NCBI GenBank assembly: GCA_900767015.1
Contig: CAAFXQ010000125.1
Location: 1-21,946, forward strand
Direction: 5' to 3'
Length of the DNA stretch: 21,946 nucleotides
DNA from: Clostridia bacterium
GTDB taxonomy: Bacteria; Bacillota; Clostridia; Oscillospirales; Acutalibacteraceae
This document shows, piece after piece, positions 6,761 to 15,111 of the stretch (its first letter is position 1; each line of letters opens with the position of its first letter). The notes under the pieces were generated by a model, which was not told where the DNA came from, did not search any database, and was given only the letters and a program-made list of their open reading frames with translations. Both the position numbers and the translations under genes were made by a program.

Positions 6761-6789
6761 ATATTAACATTTTTGATTTGGAATGTCAA
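6761..6789 (-). promoter_or_regulatory. Strong sigma-A promoter of the 46-aa peptide
   Basis: Minus strand: perfect -35 TTGACA (6784-6789), 17-base spacer, extended -10 TGT-TAATAT (hexamer 6761-6766). The leader to the ATG at 6720 is about 35 bases. It is one of the two best promoters in the window. Confidence 0.75.
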
Positions 6790-6835
6790 CAGATTTTGAA
6801 ATTATTTTGACCGGAAAATTCCCAAAAAGCATTTG

Positions 6836-7504
6836 CTATCGGAACAGTCTGACAACCCGATAACCGATATAGAAAAATTCTTCTCTTAACAGAAACGGTA
6901 TTTTTGTTTTAAGACTTCGGTACATGGTGGTCACAGTAGGCGAGGAATAAACCGTCAAGCCGTAATCGTATGCCATAAGCATCGCTCGCTTCATGTGCAG
7001 AGGATCGCTTACGATGAGAGCGGAATCAAGACCGTGTTCGTCCATGATCTTTTTTGCATATTCAAGATTTTCCTCCGCTATGGTCGACTGATCCTCAACT
7101 AAAATACTGCTTTCGGGTACGCCCTGAGATACAGCGTAGTTTTTTGCGGCGAGAGCGTCAGAAACGGGGTTGCCGTCCGCCGTACCGCCGGTCATGATGA
7201 TGGTTTTGACAAAGCCGCTTTCATAAAGCCCAATTGCGTGATTGATTCGTTCCCGGTAAACGGGAGAAACCTTGCCATTCGGTGCGGCGGCGCCCAGAAC
7301 AACGGCTACGTCTGCCGGGTGGGATTCGTCGACCCGTGAAAAGCGAACAATCGAAAGGGCGGTTGAAATCAGACAGACAGCAACAAGCAAAACGGCAAAT
7401 ATGGCGGCAATCCGTACGGGTCTGACCGTTTTTTTCGGCGCAAGGGGGCCGGAAGTACTGTCAGGTATTTTTGAACTTGTTTCGCAATTGTCCATAATCA
7501 ACAT
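6836..7504 (-). CDS. YdcF/SanA-like (DUF218) membrane protein
   Basis: A 222-aa protein with a short polar N-terminus, one membrane helix (about 31-52), and an extracytoplasmic DUF218 domain. Family features: VVLGAA at the first strand, a GKVSPVYRERINHAIGLY segment, IIMTGG, and the C-terminal SDPLHMKRAM motif. SanA/ElyC/YdcF relatives are linked to envelope integrity and peptidoglycan or lipid-carrier metabolism, but the biochemical role is not settled. The ATG lies 4 bases after the stop codon of the upstream GPH symporter and has no clear ribosome binding site, so translation is probably coupled; the ATG at 7495 is an alternative. Confidence 0.8.
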   Translation of the reverse strand: MLIMDNCETSSKIPDSTSGPLAPKKTVRPVRIAAIFAVLLVAVCLISTALSIVRFSRVDESHPADVAVVLGAAAPNGKVSPVYRERINHAIGLYESGFVKTIIMTGGTADGNPVSDALAAKNYAVSQGVPESSILVEDQSTIAEENLEYAKKIMDEHGLDSALIVSDPLHMKRAMLMAYDYGLTVYSSPTVTTMYRSLKTKIPFLLREEFFYIGYRVVRLFR

Positions 7505-7508
7505 TTTA

Positions 7509-8873
7509 TTATATCGTCTGAATGGACGCTCTTCTCTGAGAAAGCTCAGCTGAAATCTTTTCGGTGAGCTCGGGCTTTAATCTGAACTTCGATTTGTGCA
7601 CCACAAACGCAAGAACAAGAAAAACGACAGGGGCGGCGAAAAGGAGAAGCTTGAAGGAAGTGAGCGCCTGAGCGGTCGGAAGCACCTGTGAATCGGCGTC
7701 GAATTTCACTAAGGCAAACACGCCGAAAATGATAGTCTGACTTAAGCCGTTGGCGATCTTGCTTAAGAAGGTGAGCATCGAAAAGATCGTGCCCTCGTTT
7801 CTTTCGCCTGTCTTCCATTCGCCGTAGTCAACCGCATCGGCGAGCATGACCGTCTGCATGACGCTCATGGCGCCATAACCGAGGAAGGGCGGAATACAGG
7901 AAAGGATAAACAGAACAACGTTTACGTTGGAACCGCTTCCGACGGCAGCCATCAGCGCATAGCCGGCGATGGGCAAAATATAGGCAATAAGATAGGCTTT
8001 GTTCCGGTCAATCTTTTTAGCAAGAAGCGGGAAGCCGAGGGTACCGATTCCCTGAATGGCGCCTGTGACAATGCCGATAATTCCGTAAATACTGTCTTTT
8101 TCGAGCACATACATAAAGTAATACATCATAACACCTGTTGTGATGCAGTTTGCCGTGTTGAACAGCGTCATAATGACAACGACCGTCAGCGCCTGATCGT
8201 TTCCGAAAAGAACCTTGGCGGCTTTCTTGAGTGAAAATCTTTCGTCCGACGCCTTAACGCAGACGACTCTTTCTTTGACTTTCGCCGCACACAGCGCTGA
8301 GGTGACAATATAAACAACGCTGGCAATCATCGCATATCGTATAAAGCCTGCGTTTGAGCCTCTGCCGCCGAGCTTATCGACGATATTGAGTGTAAAGGCG
8401 CTGACGATACCGCCCGCTGCGCTCGTGATTCTCGGAATAACAGCGAGCTGGTCTCTTTCATTCCGGTCAAGTGTCATGGCGGGCACAAGCGCCCAATAGG
8501 CAACATCGATCATCGTGTATGTCATATCACACAGAACATACAGAACCGTCGCCCAGATATAGATACCGACGCCTCGGAAACCCGGGTCAAAATAAATCAG
8601 AATTGTGCAGGCCGCATTCGTCAGCGCACCGGCGACAATCCACGGCTTGAACTTGCCGAAACGTGAATGGACGGCGTCGATGATTGCACCCATGAAAAGG
8701 TCATTGAGTCCGTCCCACACCCGGCAAAGAAGAAACATGATTGACAGATACGCCGGACTGATACCGAGAGCCTGCATGAAATACAGGCTTAAAAATGAGC
8801 CGTAAACAAGACTTGACGCCATGGTTTTACCGGTCGGTCCGAGGCCGAAACCGATTTTTTCACTGAGAGCCAT
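7509..8873 (-). CDS. Second GPH-family sugar:cation symporter
   Basis: About 454 residues with twelve hydrophobic segments. The GPH signature is present near the N-terminus (VWDGLNDLFMGAIID, then RFGKFKPWI) and again in the distal half (ADAVDYGEWKTGERNEG), typical of the family. It is distinct from the symporter at 240-1736, as the sequences share only family motifs. Substrate unknown. Start: ATG 8873 has GAGG 5 bases upstream and matches the usual family N-terminus (LSEKIGFGLG); ATG 8900 is the alternative, with GGAG at a long 12-base distance. It is first in a two-gene unit with the YdcF-like gene. Confidence 0.87.
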   Translation of the reverse strand: MALSEKIGFGLGPTGKTMASSLVYGSFLSLYFMQALGISPAYLSIMFLLCRVWDGLNDLFMGAIIDAVHSRFGKFKPWIVAGALTNAACTILIYFDPGFRGVGIYIWATVLYVLCDMTYTMIDVAYWALVPAMTLDRNERDQLAVIPRITSAAGGIVSAFTLNIVDKLGGRGSNAGFIRYAMIASVVYIVTSALCAAKVKERVVCVKASDERFSLKKAAKVLFGNDQALTVVVIMTLFNTANCITTGVMMYYFMYVLEKDSIYGIIGIVTGAIQGIGTLGFPLLAKKIDRNKAYLIAYILPIAGYALMAAVGSGSNVNVVLFILSCIPPFLGYGAMSVMQTVMLADAVDYGEWKTGERNEGTIFSMLTFLSKIANGLSQTIIFGVFALVKFDADSQVLPTAQALTSFKLLLFAAPVVFLVLAFVVHKSKFRLKPELTEKISAELSQRRASIQTI

Positions 8874-8934
8874 TGTGCCCTCTTTTCGTTCTTTCTTCAT
8901 GAATCTGATACGCTCCTTTGTTTTCTTCACATCT

Positions 8935-8963
8935 ATTGTAACAGATAAGACCGGACAATGCAA
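8935..8963 (-). promoter_or_regulatory. Sigma-A promoter of the symporter-ydcF unit
   Basis: Minus strand: -35 TTGCAT (8958-8963), 17-base spacer, -10 TACAAT (8935-8940) preceded by TGT (extended -10). The leader to the ATG at 8873 is about 55 bases. Confidence 0.6.
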
Positions 8964-8973
8964 GGATAAAAAA

Positions 8974-9249
8974 GTTTCTCTGTTGTGCTAATGCGAACGG
9001 AATTTTTGGTGTGAATAATAACAACGGATTTGCTGAAATACATTTTTTACGGCAGGAACATACACTTCTATTTTATATCAGGTTTCAGGCACGAACCAAG
9101 ATTTACATACGACAAATTCATAAAAGCATTATTTCCACATTCGACTAACCTCTTGTTATAAGGAAATAGAGTTACTACTCTATCAAATGAAACTCGTTGA
9201 TTTTATTGCGCTTTGTATAATAATTATTCGGTGCAATAAGCATTATGTT
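8974..9249. other. AT-rich intergenic spacer with no clear gene
   Basis: About 280 bases, visibly richer in A/T than the flanking genes. I see no recognisable RNA gene or coding region. It contains a small 7-bp hairpin (9166-9183, ATAGAGT-TACT-ACTCTAT), an extended -10-like TGT-TATAAG (hexamer 9157-9162) and a 21-codon hydrophobic ORF (9187-9252) without a ribosome binding site, which are too weak to call as a gene. Confidence 0.4.
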
Positions 9250-9290
9250 TAAAAACGGGACGGTCCATTTGAACCATCCCGTTCTTTTTT
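9250..9290 (-). terminator. Terminator of the ABC-CARDB operon
   Basis: An 11-bp stem (9254-9264 with 9273-9283, AACGGGA core) has one position that is G-U on the minus strand and mismatched on the plus strand. The minus strand is followed by UUUUUAAAC. It lies 15 bases beyond the stop codon at 9305. The plus-strand side also has a U tract (9284-9290), so bidirectional action is possible. Confidence 0.75.
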
Positions 9291-9304
9291 GTATGAAACT
9301 TGTT

Positions 9305-10612
9305 TTACAGTCTCAAATCGTCCTCTTTCCTTTGTTTTTTGTCGCCGATATACCACATCACACCGAAGCCGCTACCGCCGCCTACTAAAAGCCCTATGAG
9401 AAGAAACAGCCACCAAAGGTTGTTTTTCTTTTTTTCTTCCGTTCCCTCGTCCTCGGTTTTTTCGGGTTTCTTTTCAATCACTGTGCTGACCTTTGCTGTT
9501 TTTTCGTAGCTTTCGCCGAATGAGTCCTCGTAGGTTATCTTAATTTCGCCCTCGGTTTTTCCGAGTAAGTCCTCGCTGACCCGCAGGTTCCCCGTTCCGC
9601 TTTTGTTTTCTCCCGGCGCAATCTCGCCGACAAAGACACTGCCGCCGCTGTCAAGACCTTTGACGGCAAAGTCGATTTTGCAGTTGTAAAGCGTGCTTTT
9701 GCCCGTGTTCATCAGGTTCAGCGTGACACTTTGCGTTTCGCCCTGATAGGATTTCACGCTGAGCTTCGCGCCGTCAAAATCAAGCTTCGCTATTTGTCTG
9801 ACGTCAACATTCAACGTGTCCGAAGCCGAGAACGAAGCGCCGCTTCTGTCCTCGTATTCCGCTGTGACCGTCAGTCGGTGTGTGCCGACGGCGGCGGTGT
9901 TTGACGTGATGATGTTCTGCTTCCATTCGTAGCTTTTTCCGGCTGAAAGCGTTTCAATGTACACCGTGCCCAAGCCTTCGGGGCGAATTTCGCCGCTTTC
10001 GTCCGACAAGGTCAGCTTGATGTTACGAACGGCGGCGGTTTTGCTCATGTTTTTGACCGTCACCGAAAGAACCGTCTTATCCTCGGGCGAAAGGTAGCCC
10101 TTTTCGGTTTTGTATGCGATTACCATAAGCTTTGGTGAAGAGTCCGTTTCCGTTCTGACTGCGGCGGCTTTCTTTTCGGTTTCAAGGGTGATACTGTTCG
10201 AAAAAGAGAAGCTTTGACCGCTTTTGCTTTCGTATTCGCCGCTGATTGTCGCCGAAGTCAGACCGCTTTCGGCGTCGGGTGCGGCTTTCAGCTTAAAGGT
10301 TTCAGTGACGCTTTTTCCTTTTTCGATTTTTTCGATGTATTTGCCCGAAACGCCGTCCACGAAAGCTTTATCGCAGGAAAAGGAAAGTATGATGCTTTCT
10401 GCGTCGGCCGTTTTCGAGACGTTTTTGACTGTAACGGAAAGCACGGCGGTTTCGTTCTCCCGAAGCTTGCCGGTGCTTAGCGAATATGCCGTGACAATCA
10501 GCTTCGGTGACCCGGTCTCGGTGCTCTCGGGGGGGTCTTCTCCGGCGGCAGAGACACCGACGGAGAAGACGAACAAAAATAAGATAAGTAAGCTAAAAAA
10601 TCCTTTTTTCAT
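9305..10612 (-). CDS. Secreted, C-terminally anchored protein with CARDB-like repeats
   Basis: A 435-aa surface protein: signal peptide (about 1-23), three related Ig-like beta-sandwich modules of about 110 residues, an acidic/Lys-rich stalk (EKKPEKTEDEGTEEKKK), one membrane helix (about 402-422) and a short basic cytoplasmic tail. Modules 1 and 2 are clear duplicates: PKLIVTAYSLSTGKL and PKLMVIAYKTEKGYL, each followed by TVLSVTVKN or AVLSVTVKN and an SKTA turn. CARDB/COG1361-type domains are cell-adhesion or binding folds. It follows the ABC permease with only 2 bases between stop and start; ATG 10612 is 8 bases after GGAG, whereas the GTG at 10618 is too close. Inference: an accessory or ligand-binding partner of the ABC transporter at the outer face of the membrane. 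Confidence 0.8.
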   Translation of the reverse strand: MKKGFFSLLILFLFVFSVGVSAAGEDPPESTETGSPKLIVTAYSLSTGKLRENETAVLSVTVKNVSKTADAESIILSFSCDKAFVDGVSGKYIEKIEKGKSVTETFKLKAAPDAESGLTSATISGEYESKSGQSFSFSNSITLETEKKAAAVRTETDSSPKLMVIAYKTEKGYLSPEDKTVLSVTVKNMSKTAAVRNIKLTLSDESGEIRPEGLGTVYIETLSAGKSYEWKQNIITSNTAAVGTHRLTVTAEYEDRSGASFSASDTLNVDVRQIAKLDFDGAKLSVKSYQGETQSVTLNLMNTGKSTLYNCKIDFAVKGLDSGGSVFVGEIAPGENKSGTGNLRVSEDLLGKTEGEIKITYEDSFGESYEKTAKVSTVIEKKPEKTEDEGTEEKKKNNLWWLFLLIGLLVGGGSGFGVMWYIGDKKQRKEDDLRL

Positions 10613-10614
10613 AC

Positions 10615-13347
10615 TCACAGCTCCCTGATGTTTTCAACAATGCTGTGCTTCGAAACGCTTCTGACCCTGATTTTCAGATTGATAAGGCAGACCGCAAGCG
10701 TCACAAGTGCCACGGGTATTGCCGCCCAAAGGCAGAACGGAACAGCACCCTCATATCGGTAAACCGTGTTTGTGAAAATCAGATAGAACGCCGTATAAAG
10801 CACGCCGCCTGAAAGAAATCCGATGCCGACAGCGCTGACAATCTGCAATAGGTATGACCGAACAAGCTCTTTTTCGTCTGCGCCGACAGCCCGAAGTGTG
10901 CCGATAGTGCGCTTGTTTTCCCGGATTTGTGCGGTGACGGAGTTGTTAATCAGCGTGATGCAGATACATAGGAAGACGGCGGCGATGGAAAACAGCGACA
11001 GCATGATTGTCTGAAGCTCTGCCTTTTCACCGGCTCTTACCGTAAAGACCGAGGTGATATATCCTCCGTTGAAAATTGCCGAAAGGCTGTTTTGCATAAT
11101 CTCGTCAATTTCGGCGGTACACTCCTCAGAAAGAGAAATGTCAATTTTCTCGTACTCGAAATCAAAGCCGTAGGTGTTCAGTCCCTCGAGCGTTGTGTAA
11201 AACGCTCCCAGGCTCGCATATCGGCAATTGACAACCGCACCGATTGTAAAGGTCTTGTCTTTTCTCGTCAGCTTACCCGTGCCGTCATCGCAAAGGACGC
11301 TCAGCGTCACGGTGTCCCCGGCTTTAAAACAGCTTTTCGCCGTTTTGACAAGGTGTTTTCGTTCTTCTTTTTCTCCTGCGCTCAGGTTATCCTGAACAGA
11401 AAGGTTAATAAGACCCGAGGTATAACCTCGTGAGTTCGTTTTCTGATAGCTGTATCCGATTTCTTCGGGAGCATTGATAATGATTTCTTCACCGCTGTTT
11501 AGCTTTTCGATATTGATTTTTCCGTCGGTTACAGAAGCTTCGAGCTTTTTCAGTAAGCTTTCGCCGTCCTCAGCCGAAATATCCGAGACAATAAACTCCT
11601 GACGGTATCCGGCCTTTTCCTTGATTTCGGTGTAAGTCGGATTGATTTGTGCGTGCATGACCGAATCAAAATTTTCCGCAGTAACCTCGGGAACGTCAGG
11701 GGAATTATCAAAGACGGACAGGTATCTCGAATCATTATGATAAATATCCACTAAATCCAGATATTCCGGAATTTCTCCGTCAATCAGAAGATTGGCTATT
11801 ACCGATTTTTCACCGTTCACTTTTGAAACATAAGGGAGGGTCAGGCAGTCTCTGACCTTTTGCTCGGTTACGGAAAACGCGGTAGAAGGAAGATTACTGT
11901 ACGGGTTTTCAAAGTATTGACCGTAAATCTCATAGTCGCCGCTGTATTCGGGTCTGTCATCCATTACATCCGCAACAAGGCTGAATGACATTCCGACCAC
12001 CGTCACCGTCAAAGCGAGAATGAAAATAATCCCCGTAAATTTTGCTTTGGAAAAAGCAACCGTACGCTTTGCTAAGAGACCTGAAACCCTAAAAGCGTTT
12101 TGTGAACGGATTTTTTTGTTTTTGACTTTCCGCATCAGCTCAATATCACGCACCGCCTGCATCGGAGAGAGCCGGGAAATGCGGACAAGCGGAAGCAAAG
12201 CCGAAAGGACAACACAAAGAACGGAAAGGGCAATTCCGGCAATAAGCACTTTCCAGTCCGGGACGAAGAGAAAGCTTTCCCCCATCACGGCGGCGAACAG
12301 CTTCACCCCGAAGTATGAAACCGCAACGCTTACGGGAATACAGACGGCGCAGATAATCGCGGCTTCCTTTAAAAACAGGGAAACAATCTGCCTTTTAGTG
12401 GCTCCGATTGCCCGAAGCATACCGATCAGCTTTTTCCGATCCTTGAGGTTTCCGGCAAAGGAATTGGCAATCGCAAAGCAGGACATCAGCGCCAGCACGA
12501 AGCAAAGCACAATGCCTGCCTCAGCTTGGTTCTGAACGTTGAACGCCTCGTCGCCGATGCTCGAATAGCGGGTATATTCGGTGCTGACTCTTGTCGCACC
12601 CGTCGCTGTGAGCATCTGAAAAAGCGCACTGCGTCCGCCTTTATCATTATCGTAAAAATCATTTGTGTCGTAAAGGGCAATCTGAATTTCCTTTCCGCCG
12701 ACGGTGACTGTTTGCGAGGAATGAACGAAAGCCCCGGGAATCAGACTGCTTTTTTCCAATTCGTCTCCCATGCAGGACTCAAGATAGGTCTTTCTGTCCT
12801 TTAAAATACCGACAAGCGTATAGATCCGGTCGATTTTTTCATCAGAAAAAGAGTCACGGTTCGCTTTTCTCTCACGAAGCGTGATTTTGTCTCCGACCTC
12901 GGCGTCGATTTTCAATCTTGCGAGTGCGTTTTTCTCGATAGCGATTTCACCGCCTTTTTCCGGCATACGACCCGACAAAAGCTTCTGATAATAAAGCTCA
13001 GTCGCTCTTTCGTCAAGCTTTGCGACAGCGATACCGTTTACCATTTTTTCGTCTTTCGGCGAAAAGTCGAGCGACAGCACGGACATATAGCCGATTTTGC
13101 CGACAAAAAGACCGTCAAGTGCAGGAGAGTCAAAGTCGATTCCCTCGGCGTTCAGAATCATTTCGTCCTGCTTTCCTCGTGTGATGTAGCCGATTTCCTC
13201 GGTTGACGAGTTCATGCAGGAGATAAAGAACATGCCACCGCCCGAAAAAATCATCGCAAGAAGAATACTGATAATTAACCCGGTATACCGCTTTTTTCCG
13301 GCTTTGATGCTTCTTAACGCAAGGGTGTTAACCGAAAGCTTTTTCAC
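10615..13347 (-). CDS. FtsX/MacB-type ABC transporter permease (duplicated, 910 aa)
   Basis: A 910-aa permease made of two FtsX-like halves. Half 1: TM helix about 21-44, extracellular region to about 275, then three helices (about 279-300, 330-355, 365-390). Half 2: TM about 435-460, large extracellular region to about 785, then three helices to the C-terminus. Both halves carry the conserved cytoplasmic segment after the second-type helix (KKLIGMLRAIGATKRQI and KRTIGTLRAVGADEKEL), which couples to the ATPase. Eight TM helices place it with mechanotransmission-type (type VII) exporters acting on peptides, antibiotics or lipoproteins rather than importers. The GTG start at 13347 directly follows the ATPase stop codon (TAA-GTG), with GGGGTGA upstream inside the ATPase gene, indicating coupled translation. 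Confidence 0.88.
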   Translation of the reverse strand: MKKLSVNTLALRSIKAGKKRYTGLIISILLAMIFSGGGMFFISCMNSSTEEIGYITRGKQDEMILNAEGIDFDSPALDGLFVGKIGYMSVLSLDFSPKDEKMVNGIAVAKLDERATELYYQKLLSGRMPEKGGEIAIEKNALARLKIDAEVGDKITLRERKANRDSFSDEKIDRIYTLVGILKDRKTYLESCMGDELEKSSLIPGAFVHSSQTVTVGGKEIQIALYDTNDFYDNDKGGRSALFQMLTATGATRVSTEYTRYSSIGDEAFNVQNQAEAGIVLCFVLALMSCFAIANSFAGNLKDRKKLIGMLRAIGATKRQIVSLFLKEAAIICAVCIPVSVAVSYFGVKLFAAVMGESFLFVPDWKVLIAGIALSVLCVVLSALLPLVRISRLSPMQAVRDIELMRKVKNKKIRSQNAFRVSGLLAKRTVAFSKAKFTGIIFILALTVTVVGMSFSLVADVMDDRPEYSGDYEIYGQYFENPYSNLPSTAFSVTEQKVRDCLTLPYVSKVNGEKSVIANLLIDGEIPEYLDLVDIYHNDSRYLSVFDNSPDVPEVTAENFDSVMHAQINPTYTEIKEKAGYRQEFIVSDISAEDGESLLKKLEASVTDGKINIEKLNSGEEIIINAPEEIGYSYQKTNSRGYTSGLINLSVQDNLSAGEKEERKHLVKTAKSCFKAGDTVTLSVLCDDGTGKLTRKDKTFTIGAVVNCRYASLGAFYTTLEGLNTYGFDFEYEKIDISLSEECTAEIDEIMQNSLSAIFNGGYITSVFTVRAGEKAELQTIMLSLFSIAAVFLCICITLINNSVTAQIRENKRTIGTLRAVGADEKELVRSYLLQIVSAVGIGFLSGGVLYTAFYLIFTNTVYRYEGAVPFCLWAAIPVALVTLAVCLINLKIRVRSVSKHSIVENIREL

Positions 13348-14034
13348 TTAAATCACCCCGCTTTTGGTGTCACGGACAATTTTTCCGTCCTCAATGGAAA
13401 GAATTCTGTCTGCCTGCTCGGCAACGTGCAGGTCATGCGTAACGAGAATCAGCGTAACGTCAAGTGTGCGGCTGACATTCTTTAAAAGAGACAGCACCTC
13501 TCTGCCGCTTTTTCCGTCAAGGTTACCGGTCGGCTCGTCCGCAAAAAGAATGGACGGCTTGTTGGCGAGGGCTCTTGCGATCGCAATCCGTTGCTGCTGA
13601 CCACCGGAAAGTGCGGACGGAAGATGAGAAAGGCGGTCACGGATCCCGAGCAGGTCGATAATTTCGTTCAGATACTCCTCATCAGGCTTCTTTCGGTCGA
13701 GCATGACGGGCAGAAGAATGTTTTCATAGCCTGTCAGCTCCTGCACAAGGTTATACGCCTGAAAAACAAAGCCGAAGCGTCTGCGGCGAAGAATCGAAAG
13801 CTGATTGTCGTTATACGAAAACAGATTTTTGTCGCCGTAAACAACTTCACCCGAGGTCGGGTTTTCAAGCGAACTTAAAATGTGTAAAAGCGTGGACTTG
13901 CCCGAGCCGGACGGACCGGTGACGGCGCAGAATTCGCCTTTTTCAAACTGTAAGCTGACATTGTCAACCGCTTTTACAACGGCTTCGCCGCTCAGGTATT
14001 CCTTGGTAAGATTTTTACATTCAAGTACAGTCAT
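13348..14034 (-). CDS. ABC transporter ATP-binding protein (MacB/LolD-like)
   Basis: A 228-aa nucleotide-binding subunit of the MacB/LolD/BceA type. Motifs in order: Walker A GPSGSGKST (40-48), Q-loop FVFQAYN (about 89-95), signature LSGGQQQR (142-149), Walker B ILFADEP (162-168), D-loop NLD, and H-switch VTHD (H200). It pairs with the permease encoded immediately downstream. Start at ATG 14034 with AAAGGAGG 7 bases upstream; the longer frame to 14160 runs back through the promoter and is rejected. The promoter carries the same bipartite box as the two-component promoter, so this operon is probably switched on by the adjacent response regulator. Confidence 0.93.
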   Translation of the reverse strand: MTVLECKNLTKEYLSGEAVVKAVDNVSLQFEKGEFCAVTGPSGSGKSTLLHILSSLENPTSGEVVYGDKNLFSYNDNQLSILRRRRFGFVFQAYNLVQELTGYENILLPVMLDRKKPDEEYLNEIIDLLGIRDRLSHLPSALSGGQQQRIAIARALANKPSILFADEPTGNLDGKSGREVLSLLKNVSRTLDVTLILVTHDLHVAEQADRILSIEDGKIVRDTKSGVI

Positions 14035-14089
14035 TTTGTTTCCTCCTTTTGAAATCGGGTGTCGCTCGGTTTTTCCCGACCTCAAAGCC

Positions 14090-14098
14090 ATCCTATCA
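14090..14098 (-). promoter_or_regulatory. Candidate activator-dependent promoter of the ABC operon
   Basis: Minus strand: extended -10 TGA-TAGGAT (hexamer 14090-14095). At 17 bases upstream there is ACCGAA, not a consensus -35, as expected for a promoter that needs an activator. The regulator box at 14128-14144 lies 32 bases upstream of the -10. Confidence 0.5.
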
Positions 14099-14127
14099 CA
14101 GTAACCTTTCGTTTCGGTGACTTTTGT

Positions 14128-14144
14128 CTTAAGATTTCGTAAGG
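14128..14144 (-). promoter_or_regulatory. Candidate response-regulator box upstream of the ABC operon
   Basis: CTTAAG-N5-GTAAGG (plus-strand reading), followed by TT. The same pattern occurs at 15840-15856 upstream of the regulator gene; the four differing positions fall within the N5. TAAG is repeated at a 10-bp interval, as expected for two OmpR/PhoB-type monomers bound to direct repeats. The target regulator is inferred from position. Confidence 0.55.
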
Positions 14145-14146
14145 TT

Positions 14147-14174
14147 AAAAAAGCAGACAAGTCACCCTGTCTGC
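14147..14174 (-). terminator. Terminator of the two-component operon
   Basis: GCAGACA (14153-14159) pairs with TGTCTGC (14168-14174) around an 8-base loop; on the minus strand it is followed by UUUUUUAACC. It lies 5 bases beyond the histidine kinase stop codon and separates the two-component unit from the ABC unit. Its U tract directly abuts the regulator box. Confidence 0.75.
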
Positions 14175-14179
14175 CGAGA

Positions 14180-15085
14180 CTAAATTTTCAGATTTCCGTC
14201 AACAAGCGGAAAGCACATTTCGACAAGCAGTCCGCTGTCCGTGTTTTTCGCCGTGATGATTCCGTGATGATTTTCGACTATCGCCTTGGTGATGGCAAGT
14301 CCTAAACCCGAGCTCCCCGAAGAAGCGTTACTGCTTCGGCGAAAGCGTTCAAACAGCACGGCTATTTCTTCTTCGGGCACACCGCCGCCGTTGTCGCTGA
14401 CGGACACCGTGACGCATTTCTCGCTTTTCTCGACCGTAACGTCAATCAAGCCTGTTTCAGCCGATGTATGTTCACAGGCGTTTTTGATGACGTTGCCGAT
14501 TGCTTCTTTCAGCCACGTTTTGTCAAACCGAAAGCATGCACTTCCGCTGACCGTGATTGTCCGCCCCGGAAACAGCGCCGAAAACTCTGCTTGAAGTTCG
14601 TTTATAACGTCGCCGATTTCATTTTCTTCAAAGCTCATCTCGTATGTTTCGCCCCGAAGCTTTTCAAGCTTCAAAATGTTATACACAAGCTTTTCCATTT
14701 TTTCAATCAGCTCAAGCTCTTTTTCGGTATGTTCACTTTTCGAAGTTGCATTTTCCATTTCACAGTACAGCTTCAGCCCGGCAAGGGGTGTTTTCAGCTG
14801 ATGCGAAATATCGGAAATAAAGGCGATGTTGTTTTTCGTCTGAACCGCCGTATGCTCACGTTCACTCAAAAGCCGGGTTTCCAATTCACAGATATTGTTC
14901 TGAAGCTCAGCTGTCGTGAAAGACGAGGTGCTGATTTCGGTCGGCTTGCCTGTCTGAAAAAAGCGGTCGATGCTGTCACTGAGGTTTTTAACAGCCCTTT
15001 TATATCGTATCAGTAACACCGAAAGCACAACGCACAACACGGCAAGAGCCAAAGCAAGCCATAGCCAAAAATCGGAAAGTGCCAT
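14180..15085 (-). CDS. Sensor histidine kinase, single TM helix, no extracellular sensor domain
   Basis: A 301-aa histidine kinase. One N-terminal TM helix (about 5-27) is followed directly by a linker and the DHp domain with H95 in ISHQLKTPLAGL, then the ATPase domain: N-box GNVIKNACEH, G1 DNGGGVP, F-box LFERFRR and G2 GSSGLGLAI. There are only a few residues outside the membrane, so it cannot sense a ligand by itself. Inference: as in Bce-type systems, the neighbouring ABC transporter may supply the input, although Bce kinases usually have two TM helices. ATG 15085 is preceded by AAAGGATAAGG; the gap to the regulator gene is 26 bases, so both are cotranscribed. Confidence 0.9.
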   Translation of the reverse strand: MALSDFWLWLALALAVLCVVLSVLLIRYKRAVKNLSDSIDRFFQTGKPTEISTSSFTTAELQNNICELETRLLSEREHTAVQTKNNIAFISDISHQLKTPLAGLKLYCEMENATSKSEHTEKELELIEKMEKLVYNILKLEKLRGETYEMSFEENEIGDVINELQAEFSALFPGRTITVSGSACFRFDKTWLKEAIGNVIKNACEHTSAETGLIDVTVEKSEKCVTVSVSDNGGGVPEEEIAVLFERFRRSSNASSGSSGLGLAITKAIVENHHGIITAKNTDSGLLVEMCFPLVDGNLKI

Positions 15086-15111
15086 TTTGCCTTATCCTTT
15101 CATTTCTTCAA

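Noticed and set aside
8974..9249. Riboswitch or structured RNA in the long spacer
   Set aside because: Only one 7-bp hairpin is visible, no known riboswitch core is recognisable, and no downstream gene is oriented to be controlled by it.
14468..15016. 182-codon plus-strand open frame antisense to the histidine kinase gene
   Set aside because: The opposite strand encodes an unambiguous kinase with all boxes; the antisense frame is low-complexity and unmotivated.
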